A DNA stretch of 64,000 bases from Diadema setosum (taxonomy: Eukaryota; Echinodermata; Echinoidea; Diadematoida; Diadematidae). The stretch spans positions 26,132,627 to 26,196,626 of the forward strand of contig CM067070.1 in NCBI GenBank assembly GCA_033980235.1. The letters are read 5' to 3'. A program made the position numbers and the translations under genes. Shown piece after piece: positions 12,070 to 25,376 of the stretch. Each line of letters begins with the position of its first letter. Position 1 is the first letter of the stretch. Under the pieces are notes generated by a model. The model was not told the origin of the DNA, made no database searches, and saw only the letters and a list, made by a program, of their open reading frames with translations.

Positions 12070-13578
12070 ATATGTGACCGGCGACAACGGTTTCAGGCAA
12101 AAGTCGGAAATTTTGAAAATTCATTTTTTAATTGAATCACATTGCCCATTTCCTAAGCTTTACATTGATATAAAACACTTGTATTCTCCGGTACTGTGAG
12201 TGGTCATATAAAGCGAAATATAATGCACTTTTTGATTTGTTAGCCTAACAAAATTGCGAGAAAACGGGCTTTGAAGATTCCCCTCATGCTCGAAAACAAT
12301 GCCAGGCGGCGATGCGAGGTGAGAATCACCCATCTGTACAATGATGCCAATCGAGATTAAGCTCCGCCTCTAGCAACCACAGCGGCTTCTGATTGGTTCA
12401 CTGAGAGAGTCAAATTTCCCGGGCACCTTCCTCGGAACTCAGCGTATGGAGCCGAATGCACAATGCGTTTCGCTCGGGTTTACTAGTACGTCTTTCAAGC
12501 TGACGGATACGATAACTACAAGCTGCTGGTTACGTGTGCATGGTGCACGTATAACTCAATGGCATCCACACGCTATGCCAGTGTGTATACGTTACGGGAG
12601 CGGGTAGCACATTCGTTTCCACATCTTTACAAATCACGTTTTTATAGTGCTTGATTAGTCTTGTAAATTTCATCATGGGGACCCTTTCGAAGGCAGGAGA
12701 ATAAAAAGGGTCATGCTTTCTGTAGTTTCTTTTTTTAGCTGTACATGTGTTGCGTTGTGCGGTAAACAAGCAAGCAAGCAAACAAACAAACACGACTTTA
12801 CTTAGTTTGGTGCAATTTTGACGTTTACGACAGTGTATTGTTTGAATACTGGTCATTTATGACCACTCCTTTCCTCTCTTCTGCTGTCTTTTTGAGTCAA
12901 CCTGCTGTCATATTTACTACACGCACAATATCAACAAGTCAGTTTCCGATCGTACGTTGCACGATTTGTGTGGCAATTTGCCACTCTGATACGCTTAAAT
13001 CATGTTCCCTGTCGTATCTATTTATATTTTTCACATTAAGTTAGTGCTGCCTAGTGTTGCTGTTCACCTTTTGTTTCACTAATTCCGTTGTCAAACATTG
13101 TGGTAAAAAAGCTCGGATAGAAAGCCAAACGAGGAGTTTACACTAAAGACCGAGCGTACTGGTATCTATTGTAGCAACAACAATGGAGCATGCATGCGTA
13201 ATTAGCGTGGACAAAGCATTTCCGACAGGCTGCGAGGCGTATCTCTGAAAGCCGAACTATGTAAATGTGTGCGACGCACTATCCAATCGCACGCGAGATG
13301 CCGCGCCGTAGCAACGCTGGGCATAGTGGCGCGGCGTTCGAAAGAAGATCGAAACTGACGAGTGCGCTCCAACATAGGGTGTTTGAAATTCCATTTTAGG
13401 TAGGAAAAACTTAGTGTTATGCTGTGAAATTCAGTGTATATGTAGAAAACATATCAAAGATTCAAATTCTGCAAAAACCCAAAATCGACAAAAATAATGG
13501 TCAAAATGTTTGTACCCCGCCTAGGAGGGAATTTGCTTTTGCGACTTTTGCCTGAAACCGTTGTCGCGGGTCACATAT
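12070..13578. mobile_element. 1.5-kb TIR transposon, non-autonomous
   Basis: Inverted ends of about 38 bp: the left starts ATATGTGACCGGCGACAACG GTTTCAGGCAAAAGTCG and the right is its near-exact inverse (12070-12107 and 13541-13578). The interior has no recognisable protein-coding region, so it is a deleted or non-autonomous copy. Superfamily not assigned. Confidence 0.72.
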
Positions 13579-13890
13579 GAACGATATTTTTCTATCATGT
13601 CTGTGACAAAGTCCTAAACAATCTTGAAAAGTCGCGTCACGTGGCGGCCAGTGTTTTGTTTCCAAGGACAACGTGCGAAAGCGGCGGTATCTGTAATGTG
13701 ATATTATACGTGACTTTGTTTTCTGTCTCGTAAGAATTCCCTACACAAATAGACAAATTTTCGAGCCAACATTTCCGCTGGGCTGAAACGAACTCGAAGG
13801 AGCTTCCGTTTAATAACCAAAATTCACACGGGAGCTGTTTCGTGTCTAATTCCAATCATAGTTTTGACGGCGCGAAAACAACCTCCTCCC

Positions 13891-13908
13891 TCACGCACGC
13901 GCGCGCAC

Positions 13909-13964
<56 letters not shown>

Positions 13965-13994
13965 CACACGCATACACACACTCACACGCACAAA
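13891..13994. repeat. (AC)n microsatellite
   Basis: About 100 bp of (AC) with GC-rich start. Confidence 0.95.
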
Positions 13995-14780
13995 AGGACT
14001 CTTTCAAGAACATGCAGACTCTTAAACATGATCAGAATAATGCGGCGTGCGCCGAGCAAGCATTTTAGGGCGGTTTTATACACAAGCAGCATTTTACTAT
14101 CAAACGGAGATATAGAACAAGTGCATATTCATCCAACGCATTGTGGTTTCGCTTTCATTGGTCGTATCCTCTACTGAGTATTTCTCAGAAGACTAATAAA
14201 AAACATTATATTTCTTTCACAGATGAACAATAATTATGATGACTCAAACCAGAACATAGCTTTGAGTAAATGAGAGGAAAAAAATAAGTATATATTTCCC
14301 TTCGCAAATTTCAAAGGGTTTCACTAATCCTATTGATCATTGTCCTTTTTAGGGCAATATGTGTTCACGGAAATTGATATAATAAACTATGTGTGAGATT
14401 ATGACAGTCGCATGTTGAAGACAATTATCTTACACAATCACGCCGATAGTAAAACTACTGCACCAACTACCTACCATGCCTACACATTGTACTAACTAAT
14501 CCTACCACCACCACCACTACGAATAATAGGGCCTACTTCTATGGTGATAATGATTATGACAATACTACTGAACTAATGACAATGACGCTGAACTGCGTGG
14601 CCTTAAGTCCTTTGATCTACGTGTACATTATGAACCTTGTATTTTCCTCGATGCAACTTAAAAAAGGAGCATTATCCAATATAGCATTATACAACGCCAT
14701 AGTACGCAACAAACTGTTTTGTTTCATTTGCGTCATGCTATACTCCAAAGTTAACAAGTGAAACTAGCATTATATAATAC
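13995..14780. other. No gene seen
   Basis: A/T-rich with (CCA)n near 14503-14518. Confidence 0.55.
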
Positions 14781-14789
14781 ATGTGTGTG

Positions 14790-14836
<47 letters not shown>

Positions 14837-14885
14837 ATGTGTGTGTGTGCGTGTGTGTGTGTGCGTGTATGTGCGTGTATGCGTA
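14781..14885. repeat. (GT)n microsatellite
   Basis: (TG) run with CATG and CGTG variants. Confidence 0.95.
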
Positions 14886-15870
14886 CGTGTATTATTTTTA
14901 TCGCTTTCCTGAAGCTACAAAATTTGAGTGATATATCCGACAGCCGGAAACTTGCAAGGATGAAAAATGCTCAATGTGCTTTTACCTGAATGTGTTATTT
15001 CAAAGTCAAGTGCCAGCTAGGAGCTCTCTCCTTTTCTTATTACACCCCTTTGCCTTCATGTTGGGTGATGTGTGTGAGTAAGGTAATTGAAGACCAAGTC
15101 ACAACATCGCATGGATTCGCTACCCTGTCGAATTGCTGTTAGCTGCGAACAGGAGAAGTGGGGCATATTCAATGTTCAGTATCGCATGTTCTTGACAAGG
15201 ATGGATCTCTGATCACACGCCAGTTAATAACCCCGTTCTCACATGACTCGAGATGGGATAACATTCAGCTCAGCACAGCTTGCTGGCGGACTTTAATGCG
15301 AAAACGTGTCGCTGTTGGGTATCGTATTTCACTACGGAATGAGGTAACAACATCCGGATCAAAACCTTTAATCGTAAATTGGTCGTACCGTGATGGAGAG
15401 AGAATTGAAGAACGGGGAAGAGCGAGAAAGACAGAGAGAGGGGAAGAGGGTGCAAAGGAAGATGAGAGGGGATGACATGAGGGAGTGAAGAGGGAGGACG
15501 AAGAGAAGAAAAGAGGAGAAGAGATGAATCAAGAGGAAAGAAAACGAGCAGAGCAGATTGAAAGATTGAGAAAGTATGTTATAAACGTACTTATTCACTT
15601 CACCGTCCACCAATTCGCTTTCAGCTAACGCGAACTAACGATATTCTCATTCATATTCATACAGGGGCCTCGTATTAGCAGAATGCAAGTCACAGAGGCA
15701 CATCATCCGGTACGATCCAAAGGGCAGGCATCCTTCCTTTTTTTTTCTGTTTGTTTGTTGGGTTTTTTTATTGTGCAAATTGCGAATATTGCTGTTGATT
15801 GCGTATGTCAAACGGCAGGTTATACATCCATTCATTTCCTCTTTTTTCCCCTCAACTCCCTTCACAAAAG
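14886..15870. other. No gene seen
   Basis: Purine-rich 15400-15545. Frames without recognised domains. Confidence 0.55.
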
Positions 15871-15945
15871 CTCCCCCCCCCCCTTTCCCATTTTCTCCCC
15901 CCCCCCCCCCCCTCTCTCTCTCTCTCTCTCTATCTCTCTTTCTCC
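15871..15945. repeat. C runs and (CT)n
   Basis: Two poly-C runs then (CT); low complexity. Confidence 0.92.
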
Positions 15946-17606
15946 AAAATATCCATCTTTTGCTGGCTACACTTTTCCCGCCATGGTCTAACAATCACGA
16001 GATCAAAGCGTCCCGATTACAGGACAATATGTGAAGTAGCACATTTTGCTGGCAGCGTAAGTAGCAAAATCCGCAAAAGTCGACATCCCGTGGAATGGAA
16101 TTCATTTCATCTTCATCGCATCTTTGTGTGTGCATTTCGTGCAAAATAAAAGAAATCTACTGAGGTCTCGCGCCCAGGTCAGCGATCAGACGTGTGGGGC
16201 GACGCGGGAAAGACTACCGCGCCAAGTTCGCAGACGACGCGTGACCTTCAGTGTGGGGAAAACTCGCGGCACGCGTGGTTACTTCTCGAATTTTGATCGT
16301 CTTTAGCCTTCGCTTGCATGGCTTTAATGTCACTTCACATTTACCCACGGCATATCATGTGACCGATACTAACACATTCAACGATGGTCTTTCTAGTGAC
16401 TAATGATGTACTATTTTTTCATCTTTCTGTAGTTTCTGTCCATGTTCAAATCCTAATCGACATTTGATTGATCGCAAAAGTGCAATTCCGGGTGCGTGGC
16501 ACGTGTGTCTCCGCTTCAAGACTGCAAAAACTTGTACTTCAGGAATTTTCTGCTGCTGTTTTATTTTTTTTTTCTTAGTTCGGTCATTCGTTTTCCAAGC
16601 GGTAGCGGTGCATCTGCATTGACGATGTGTTTTGGATGTTTTTTTTTTTTTCGCATCTTCGTTGTTCCCTCCAATCATTATTATTGTATTATCATAAAGA
16701 CATTTAAGATAGCCACAAATAATCATCTCTCACGATGTCAGCGGTTCGAGTTCTGATAGCTGCGGCGGTTGTGCCTCCGGGCAAGATATTTGGTTACTAT
16801 ACATGTATTGTCTAGTCCTTCGTCGGTGACATAAGATTGGCGCCACTGTAGTAGCTTTCATGTAAGCATTCATTGTTTTCTTAGTAGCCACGTATCATAA
16901 ATCAAATCTATCATATCATATCATATCATTAATCATCACCTATATTTCAGAAAGGTGGCGTTACATAGGGCTGTCGGCAATATCCACAACGACAATAGGA
17001 GACGCGGAATTCCCAGTTCTTCTACAGCTCTGCATATTATTTTCTCTGCAAGCAGAGGTCAATGAGAACCAGCACAATGCAGGACGTGAAAGCAATTTTG
17101 TCAAATCTACACACACTTTCATTTATGACCTCAAGAGTAATAACATCGCATTTGACCAAGGAGGAACGGGCGAACTCGCCTAGACCTCCTTCATTGGTAA
17201 GATGATCGCTAGCGAGCGGCGACTATACACACAGGTCTAATTAAGTTTGGACACTTGAGCTGTGAAATGTTGTATTTACAGAAGTTAATGGAATCCTTGA
17301 ATAGAAAATAATATATGTAGAAATTGGAATCTCACTTTCACATGAAATATTTTCTTGGGAAAGCCAGTATGAGGACTTGTTATAATACGAGCACCCGGCT
17401 ACAAGTTAGTTGCTAATTTGTCAAACAACATGGCGACTGTTATTGTTCATCGTAGCAACATATCACTAACTGTTCTACAGATCATGACCATTGAGACAAT
17501 TTCGGTTTTACGACACAGATCAACGTCTCGGCGAGTGAAAAAAAAAAGACAGCGGTTATTTACCCCGGTTATCTATGTGGATCCAGTGTATGAAGATATA
17601 CTCCAG
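15946..17606. other. No gene seen
   Basis: (ATATC)n at about 16907-16930; nested palindromes CAAGGAGG / CCTCCTT and GGCGA / CGCC at 17157-17192. Confidence 0.55.
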
Positions 17607-17680
17607 GAACATATCAGTGAGGTTAGAGAAAAAATCTGACAATCCGTTCAAAAGTTATGAATTCGTGACGTTATGAATCA
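17607..17680 (+). repeat. AAGTCC family, short fragment
   Basis: ACATATCAGTGAGG, then GACAATCCGTTCAAAAGTTA TG match the left arm of the copy at 56138. Only about 75 bp are recognisable. Confidence 0.5.
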
Positions 17681-18610
17681 ACGTGTTGTCATCGTTAGGT
17701 TAAAAAAAGCACGTTAGTCGATGGTGGCCCAGTTACGTAGTGAAAGGAATTCAACAAAATATGAAGAGAATCCAATAAATCAGTGAATTTCCAATCACGA
17801 TGAAAGCGAACTTTACGTACTTCCTACACATGATAGAGTGAATGACATACTATTACCCTGATACTATTTGCCAAATACACGTCAAAGGAAAGAGTATTTT
17901 TCTGAAAACTGAAACTCTGTCATTAATAACTTCAGTCCCTTTCCCTCCCCTCGGGAAAACAAAAACTCATTTGATGCTAACGTTAATCAAACGCTTAAAA
18001 TGATACCGATAATATTACGGTCTTCTTCATCCACGGTAGCCCCTTCAGCATTTTCCTTCACAATAACTTCTACACTGTTCTGCCAAAGGACCCTGTCATT
18101 TTTTTGTTCTTAATTACCCCAGCGTTGCCAAGTACCCATTTACACACTTGGGTCGAGAGGGACTACAACATTTTGTCCACGAACGTACCTTCTACATGTT
18201 CAATTGAACTTACGTTTGAACTAACAAAACAAAACAAAACAAAACAAAACAAGCTCACCAAGCAAAATAATGAAAGAAAACTGAAACCAGAACTCTTTTT
18301 TTTTTCAGAGTATCTTATCTCTGCAGTTTAGACTCTGAAGTGAAAACACGTGAGTACAGCTGACATCATCTCAATCATTGTTTCGAAGAAAAATGTGTCA
18401 GGGTTCAGATCAACAGATTTCGAGAAGTGATGAGCCGATGTGATGTTCATCAACAGCGTGCCATGTTTTGATAATAGAGTGTTATTGTAATTTACCTTGA
18501 TTGAATCGTCTTCAAACACTGTTCTCGAAACAAGGAAGTGAATTTTAACTGGAGTGTATAATTGAGTGTGTATCTCTTTGCATGCATGGAATAATACAGA
18601 AAAAAAAATA
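17681..18610. other. No gene seen
   Basis: (AAAAC)n at about 18228-18251. Confidence 0.55.
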
Positions 18611-19025
18611 GGGTGATGTTCGTTATTCCGAAGGTTCGTTATTCCTAAGGTTCGTTATTCCGAAGGTTCGTTAATCCGAAAATGAAATAGGGTTCGCTAT
18701 TCCGAAGGCTCGTTTATGCGAAAATGAAATAGGGTTCTTATTTCGAAGGTCCGTTAATCCGAAAATGAAATAGGGTTCGTTGTTCCGAAGGTTCGTTGAT
18801 CCGAAATGAAATAGGGTCCGTAACGAACCTTCGGAATAACGAGCTTTGTGTCATTTTCGGATTAACGAACCTTCGGAATAACGAACCTTATTTCATTTTC
18901 GGATTAATGAACCTTCGGAATAATAAACCTTATCACATTTTCGGAATAACGAACATTCGGAATAATGAACCTTCGGACTAAAGAACCTTCGGAATAACGA
19001 ACCTTCGGAATAACGAGCTGTAACC
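18611..19025. mobile_element. Foldback element of ~16-bp units, copy 1
   Basis: Left half is a degenerate tandem of TTCGTTATTCCGAAGG-like words; the right half is the same in inverse (CCTTCGGAATAACGAAC). Starts GGGTGATGTTCG, ends CGAGCTGTAACC. No coding. Possible 8-bp flanking duplication AAAAAATA / GAAAAATA, A-rich and so weak. Confidence 0.75.
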
Positions 19026-20958
19026 GAAAAATAAAGGCCTGTCAGTATTCGACATCAGACTATACTTCAACGGGGGTATACATAATGGTACAGCTGAAGC
19101 TTCGATCGTACAGTTTGCCAACACCAAGCAGTTTTCCTTGCAAAAGCTGTATTTATTATGAAGGTACAAAATGTATTGTCTATCAAAGGACGGTCGCACG
19201 AATGATGGTGATGTTCAACTGTGCGCGCTATTCATGGGGCTACTGGAGGTGGGTGTGACAGTTTGATAGTACTGTAACAGCATTACGTTAAAGGAGACCT
19301 CCGGATGATTTGCAAACTTTCACATTTGAACAATTATAAATCAATTAAATTGAGTATAGAGTTTCGGAATTCATGGTAATCGGGATAATGAAAACGAATG
19401 TTTTCAAAATTTATAAAAAAAAAAAAATTACAATGAACAAGGATGATGACATGGCAGCCTCACCATAAGAATGTATTAGTCGGGGCTCAATGAAGCGGAA
19501 CAAAAGAAGAAAGCATGCATAGATTTTGCACAGGTGAACTTGCTAAGCAAGAGGTATTGTAATGGAATTACACTGCTACATTTCTGAAATCGTATGGAAT
19601 GCCCCTTCGGTTTTATAACTATACAGCAAATATAAATATACGTTTAAGGTTTGATTCAAATGTACTGTACATATCGATATAATACACGATCACCATCTGT
19701 CTAAAAACTCGTACGAATAAAAAACATGACACTAATATGAAACGCCCCCTTCCGTTTTCCTTCTATTTTTGCCATTCTGATCTGGATGGAAAGAATGGCG
19801 TACTGCATAATACGAACTGTATTTGTGATATCTTGTATTCTCATGCTGCTGTAACCGCAGCCATTCATAGCTTTTGAATTCCATTTTTGTCTTGATTCCG
19901 GCTTCGAAGAAATTTCTTATTATGGAAAGTCTTATTGTTCATTGTGTGAATTTGGACTGTAAAATGAAACAGCTGATGAAGGAATACGAAAATTCTCCAG
20001 AATCGAAATCCGTAATATTCGTACGTATATGTGAAAAAGAATTTCAAAGAAAAAATCAATATGAGCTACGTTAATAGAGACTATAATTATGACGGAAAAG
20101 AAACTAAGTCATAATTGTACTTAACCCCTTCAGATATGCACAAATTTAACACAAATACCTACAGACAGGATATTACTGCGGCATATGCAGAGGGTTAAAC
20201 ATGATTGGAGGAGAGCGATTACGTTAGCTTTATGACGGAACAGAAACTATGATAAGTTGCACTTTTAAACGTGATTGGAGACGAACAATTACGTTGGCTA
20301 TGATGTTTTATCTCGGGTGCTTTCGAAACTTCGAGCGCAGAGAGCGCGCAAGATATCGGCAGGGGATTGAACCGTAAACAAAGCACATTATAACTTATGT
20401 GTCATACTAGCAACACATCGTCGTCACGCGGTGATATGCATCTAAAATATTGTAAGATGATATCTATACCGCTTGCTGATTAATGGCAGACAGAGTGTTG
20501 ACTTGAGGAAAAGCGTCACTCTTTTGTTGAACTCACTCTGAAGAAATAGACAGCAAACAAAAACATTTGATGATTTGATCAAAAATCGAACAGATGGGGA
20601 TAATAAAACAAGCTGCAGTGCCCCATTATTATGTAAATCAGATGGGATTTCCCTGACATGGCCTACTGTTTCTCTATCTGTTTTCTATCTGGTTTCAATA
20701 GTCAAAAGAGCAATGCTGGAAATTTTCAGTTCTTGTCAATTTATCAGTAATATGGCAAGTCCTCCTCTGAAGAGCATGCATCGGTTATTCTACATTATTT
20801 AGCTCCGCGATACGTTTATGCGAAGGAAACAATGTGGACACACAATCCCTAAAAAAGAAGTAACGATAGCAATAATTATAACGTCAGAAACGATGATAGG
20901 ATTCAGTGCTCTCTTTATAAAGAGTAAATGACCATCATGTCGATTGTAAATGATAATA
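19026..20958. other. No gene seen
   Basis: A degenerate duplication (TTAAACRTGATTGGAG units) at about 20196 and 20264. Confidence 0.5.
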
Positions 20959-20960
20959 TC

Positions 20961-21013
<53 letters not shown>

Positions 21014-21030
21014 TAATAATAATAATAATG
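20959..21030. repeat. (AAT)n microsatellite
   Basis: Nearly perfect run, interrupted once by CAA. Confidence 0.95.
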
Positions 21031-21831
21031 ATAATGCTAACAATGATAATAAGAAGAATATAATTTATCATTATGGTATTTGTAATGCCCCTTACCACTC
21101 TTTTGGAGTGCTTAAAAGAGGCGCGAGAATTTCCTCAGACAACATGTAGAGAAAAAGACATTGAAAAAAGAAATGTAGCAGCCATCTCAAATCCAAACAC
21201 TTGCTTTATAGCGCGACGCTTAATGGGAACATCTTTGAAGTGAATATGAAAGTTTGCGATATGCCCATAGTTATACTGAAATCAAAAGAAAACCTTATTG
21301 TAGAACAGCATTTTATAGAAAATTCATACTGCAGTAAAGCGCTTCGCATTAGTGTGAAAGAGTCATTTGAACAGCAAGTGGCAAAATGGCATACAATCCG
21401 AGTTACACATTACAAACGTTTACTTCATAATAAACTAGGTAGGTGTGAACGTCCCCTTGACTTACTCACCAGCGGAAAGGTGCGGGCGCCCCTCATGATA
21501 CTCGAAGAGTTAATGAGGCGAATCTACACTCTGCCGGTCGAACGACATGCAAGTAAATTATCGTGTCAGAACACGGAACAAGGTATACTTCGTCGTCGCG
21601 ACGAGTGTTTGTAATGCCTTTGCCAGCAATTCCAACATAACACGAGCATGCCTCCAAAAGTGAGCACTCCGCCATTGTCCGCAAGTACGAATTAAGTACT
21701 GACTGTCCCCAATCATTCGCAGGAGCCATATCCAGGAAGACAATTACAATGTAAAAGGTATAGGTTTTAGCTCCTCCATATTGCATTCGCTTGTAATCAC
21801 TGATGTCATGTGACCACTTTGAAAGGTCCAG
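21031..21831. other. No gene seen
   Basis: One 137-codon frame (21201-21614) with no recognisable motif; not supported as a gene. Confidence 0.5.
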
Positions 21832-22193
21832 TTTACCTTTGGGAGTAGTGATTTAAAAATTGATTTAAAAAGAAAAAGTGTTCAAGATATCACATTTGAA
21901 TCATAGGTCACTTGTATCTCAAAACATCCTTCCATATAAAATTTACATGTACGCAATAAAGCCTAGAATATAAGGAGACATCACTATTTTTTCTCAATAA
22001 ACCACAACTGTAGACGGTTTAGTCTGGAAATATTTTTATTATAACTATTGTTCACATTTTGTATATTCAACAATACTTATCATCGATTATACTGGATCAC
22101 ATTTTTACATTGGTTGTTTCTATCCCTACCTCACATTTTAGAACTATTTTGAAGCACTAATGCTGATTTTTTGCTTCATCTGCAAATGGTAAA
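21832..22193 (+). mobile_element. TTTACCATT family, copy B
   Basis: Starts TTTACCTTTGGGAGTAGTG, ends GCAAATGGTAAATCATACC. Shares the ACGGTTTAGTCTGGAAA and GAACTATTTTGAAGCACTAA words with the other copies; clear homolog, same orientation as A. Confidence 0.75.
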
Positions 22194-22737
22194 TCATACC
22201 TTTCGAATCTGCACTGATGAGTTAGCACATGGGCGTTAGCAGCAGAAGTTTGGATATTCAATTGACGTGGTATAACCCATGTATTATAGCATTTGCCATG
22301 TCCAGACGATTGGTGAGCATTAATGAGCGATGCTCACGCCTGCTGAATATACGTATTCTGAAATGTTACGTAATCACGGTGTTCGACTGGCACCTCTAAA
22401 ATCATTCCGTTCCGTTAATTGATTTCTAGACCGACAGTATTCTAGCAAGAACGATTTTAAAAGAACGGGGTGGTATATTACAAATGGTATCGACCAAACA
22501 CACTTCTTCCATCACATCTCAGTGCATAAAGCAACATACAGTCTAGTCGATAGATATCGCCATCTAGCCAAAATTCTATTCGCACTTGATTCTGGAATAT
22601 CTACTATTCAAAAAAAAACAACAACAACAACAAAAAAAAGATAAATGATAACTCTCCATCTGTCTTATTTCACGCCCGAAAATTGTCACTGTACAGCGTT
22701 CTGCTTGTTTCAGTCCGTTCCCTTTTATAGCGTTAAA
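22194..22737. other. No gene seen
   Basis: (AAC)n at about 22608-22640. Confidence 0.55.
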
Positions 22738-22766
22738 ACACACACACACACACATACACACACACT
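22738..22766. repeat. (AC)n microsatellite
   Basis: Precedes the 30-bp tandem repeat. Confidence 0.92.
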
Positions 22767-22775
22767 GGCATAAAT

Positions 22776-22913
22776 TCGAGATCTTAAAGATCGCGATCTT
22801 AAACTTCGAGATCTTAAAGATCGCGATCTTAAACTTCGAGATCTTAAAGATCGCGATCTTAAATTTCGAGATCTGAAAAATCGCTATCTTATAAACTTCG
22901 CGATCTTTTGCCA
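22776..22913. repeat. 30-bp tandem repeat, ~4 units, self-complementary
   Basis: Unit GAGATCTTAAAGATCGCGAT plus CTTAAACTTC, about 4 copies with the last diverged. AAGATCGCGATCTT is a perfect palindrome. Directly follows an (AC)n run. Confidence 0.85.
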
Positions 22914-23052
22914 GTGTGACCTCGCTACGGAGATGTATTTTACGGCCAGGATGAATGCGAGGAATATTCATCGCGACGCAATATGGACAACGTAACTAAC
23001 GACAGAGTAATGATTATTGATAAGCGACACTCGGTGGTGACGGTTATTATCT

Positions 23053-23517
23053 ACAGTATGTCCTAAAAAATTACAATCAAAGTTTCGCATTGACAACACC
23101 CAATATGATTAAATTGTCTAAATGCTACTTCAGGGTCTTAAAATATGACATCTTAGCTCTATTTTGCAGAAAACCCCATTCAATTTGGTTAAGTGGTCAC
23201 AGAGAAATGTGAAAAGTTGTAAAGCATGTCATGAGTCTGATTCTTCCAAGTTTAGCACTTCGATGCTTTTGTGTGTGAATACAATAGACAGAACTTGGAG
23301 GGAAGAGATTCTTGACATCCTCTACAAAATTCATCATTTCTCTTTGACCACTGAAGCAAATCGAATGGGGTTTTCTGTAAGATGTGGGCAATGAGTTATA
23401 GTTTCATACCCTGAATTTGTATTTGGATTGATTCACTATTTTTTTTAAGATATCATTGCGGAAAATCGCATTGTATTTTTTTTTTTTTTTTTTGGGGGGG
23501 GGGGGGGGCATACGGTA
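23053..23517. mobile_element. R family element, copy 1
   Basis: Imperfect palindrome. Left starts ACAGTATGTCC; right ends GCATACGGTAC. Arms carry AAAACCCCATTCAATTTGG and its inverse CGAATGGGGTTTTCTG. The same family is at 54969. Contains T20 and G16 runs near its right end. The small open frames inside are not genes. Confidence 0.72.
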
Positions 23518-23799
23518 CACAAGATGCTTGTATGTGTTCACCCCTTGTAATCACCTCCCTGCTGCAACAGTCCCCGTAATGTGTGGTGTACGTGTGTGTA
23601 TGTGTCAGTGCGTGTATGTCTAGGTGTTTGTGTGTGCTGTGTATGTGCGTGTGTGTGTTGCCAATTTGTCAATGTGTAAAATTAACCTCAAATTGAGCGA
23701 TTTCCCTTGCACTGTAAATGCCGAGTCCTCAGCTGTTGCAAAGGAGGTGAGGCAGCAATCTTTATACATCCAAAACTTTCAGATATGCACGGCTCTTCA

Positions 23800-23890
23800 G
23801 TGAGCCACAGAGCGGTGAATTCTTGGAATAGCCTTTCTGCTGATACTGTCGAGGCAGTTAAGCTCAATGATCACTATGGAAACAGAAGCA
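23800..23890 (+). pseudogene. Possible remnant of a non-LTR RT C-terminus
   Basis: The frame within 23707-23916 contains VSHRAVNSWNSLSADTVEAVKLN, resembling the '(S)xRxVNxWNSLPxxVVxAxSVN' tail common at the end of CR1/Jockey-type RT proteins. Only about 25 residues match and nothing upstream supports it. It could be chance or a decayed LINE. Confidence 0.35.
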
Positions 23891-24690
23891 TGACAAACTT
23901 CATCCAGATTGCATAAATTGACCACCCCACGGATACATCACATCGAACACTCCAGGCTTAGGATTTGATCCTTTGAATGGTCATTTACACGTCTTTGACT
24001 TACTGAGCGTCACCATAGGTAATTTACGGTATTAAATTCAGGTAATGAGAAAACAAAATAAAACAAAACCAAGGGCATATTGGGAGGAAATGTGTAAGAC
24101 GCAGTTGATGAGTGGACGGGTGCATAGGGGGTGCAATACTAAACGAAACGTGATGCAACAATCAACATAATCATCATAAAACTCACATAGGCGGCAGTAG
24201 CAGTAGTGGTAGAAGAATTAGAAAACAGATGAAGTGGGAGCTATACCGAATCGTTGGTTGAGGACAAGATCCCACGAGAAATGACGAGGCTCGAGAAGTA
24301 TTTAAAAGTCACCGTCACGAGTTCTCACCAGCAGGCGCTTTTACACTAGAATGATGCGAAAGTCATCGGGACATCTTCACCGGGACAATGTGCACGGTTC
24401 AGAGTCTAAAAGAGCAAGAGAGAGAAAAAAAGAGAGGCTTAGAGAGATGCGAAGAGGGGGAGGCAGATCTTATGTATTATTCATTGGAGGGGTTTGGCGC
24501 TATTTCGCTATATCAACGGGACATCAATGGATAGCCGACATGCATGGGAGCTTCTATGTATGACATCATTCTTCATTCACATGATGCGAGTTTCTTCCGA
24601 TCGACCATTGTTACGTAAGACTACTCTAAGTCCGACACAAGAAAATCCATCGATATTCTTTTCTTTGAATTCCTATTTCTGTCCTGCGTC
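23891..24690. other. No gene seen
   Basis: Purine-rich 24400-24470; otherwise plain. Confidence 0.55.
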
Positions 24691-24786
24691 AACACACACA
24701 CACATTGACACACACACACACACAAACACAAACACACACAAATACAGCAGCGCGCGTGTATACGCACACACACACACACGCACAAA
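24691..24786. repeat. (AC)n microsatellite
   Basis: Interrupted (AC) with AAACAC variants. Confidence 0.92.
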
Positions 24787-25295
24787 CATCAATGCACACG
24801 TTATAAAAATACAATTAGGCCTATATTTCATTACAGTCCGGAAACAAATATACAATGTATAGGCATTATGTCATAGGTTGAATGATGGGAAGTTTTAACA
24901 TAAAACACACTGGTGTTTAATCGTGTCCTATTCTTTATTTACTGCAGAAATTCAGAAGAGGCTTATACGGAAATGAAGAATGACAAAAAAAAATAATAAT
25001 CATGCCAAATATTTGTCCCATGGTCCCCTTTCCGTGTTCATATACGAATTTTAAATAATCTGTTACGAAAGGTCTTCCAGCTCCGGTTTTATACTGACGC
25101 TATGAAATGTCACGGTTCGTTGTAAGGATTCATGATTTGTACGGGTTTTCTTTTTTTTTTCTTCTTTTTTTCACTGGACATAAAAGACAGTAAACATTCC
25201 TTTCTGGGTGAAATAATGTCACTAACAAAGACACTGCAAGTTTAAAAACAATGTTGACGCCCATTGATTCATCTTATGTTCCCGGGGGCCTACCT

Positions 25296-25303
25296 TCGCC
25301 TTC

Positions 25304-25371
<68 letters not shown>

Positions 25372-25376
25372 GTCTC
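25296..25376. repeat. (CT)n microsatellite
   Basis: (CT) run with CCC and GT interruptions. Confidence 0.93.

Noticed and set aside
16735..16765. tRNA B-box-like word GGTTCGAGTTC
   Set aside because: No A box or cloverleaf upstream.
17157..17192. Nested palindromes CAAGGAGG / CCTCCTT with GGCGA / CGCC inside
   Set aside because: No matching direct flanks; may be a decayed stacked site but unsupported.
19970..20000. Hammerhead-like CTGATGA ... GAAA
   Set aside because: The bases between cannot form stem II and no flanking stems I or III were seen.
21201..21614. 137-codon frame as a host gene or exon
   Set aside because: No recognisable domain, no homologous look, and overlapping frames on the other strand are equally open.
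22776..22913. CRISPR-like repeat array
   Set aside because: Contiguous 30-bp tandem units without unique spacers, in eukaryotic sequence.
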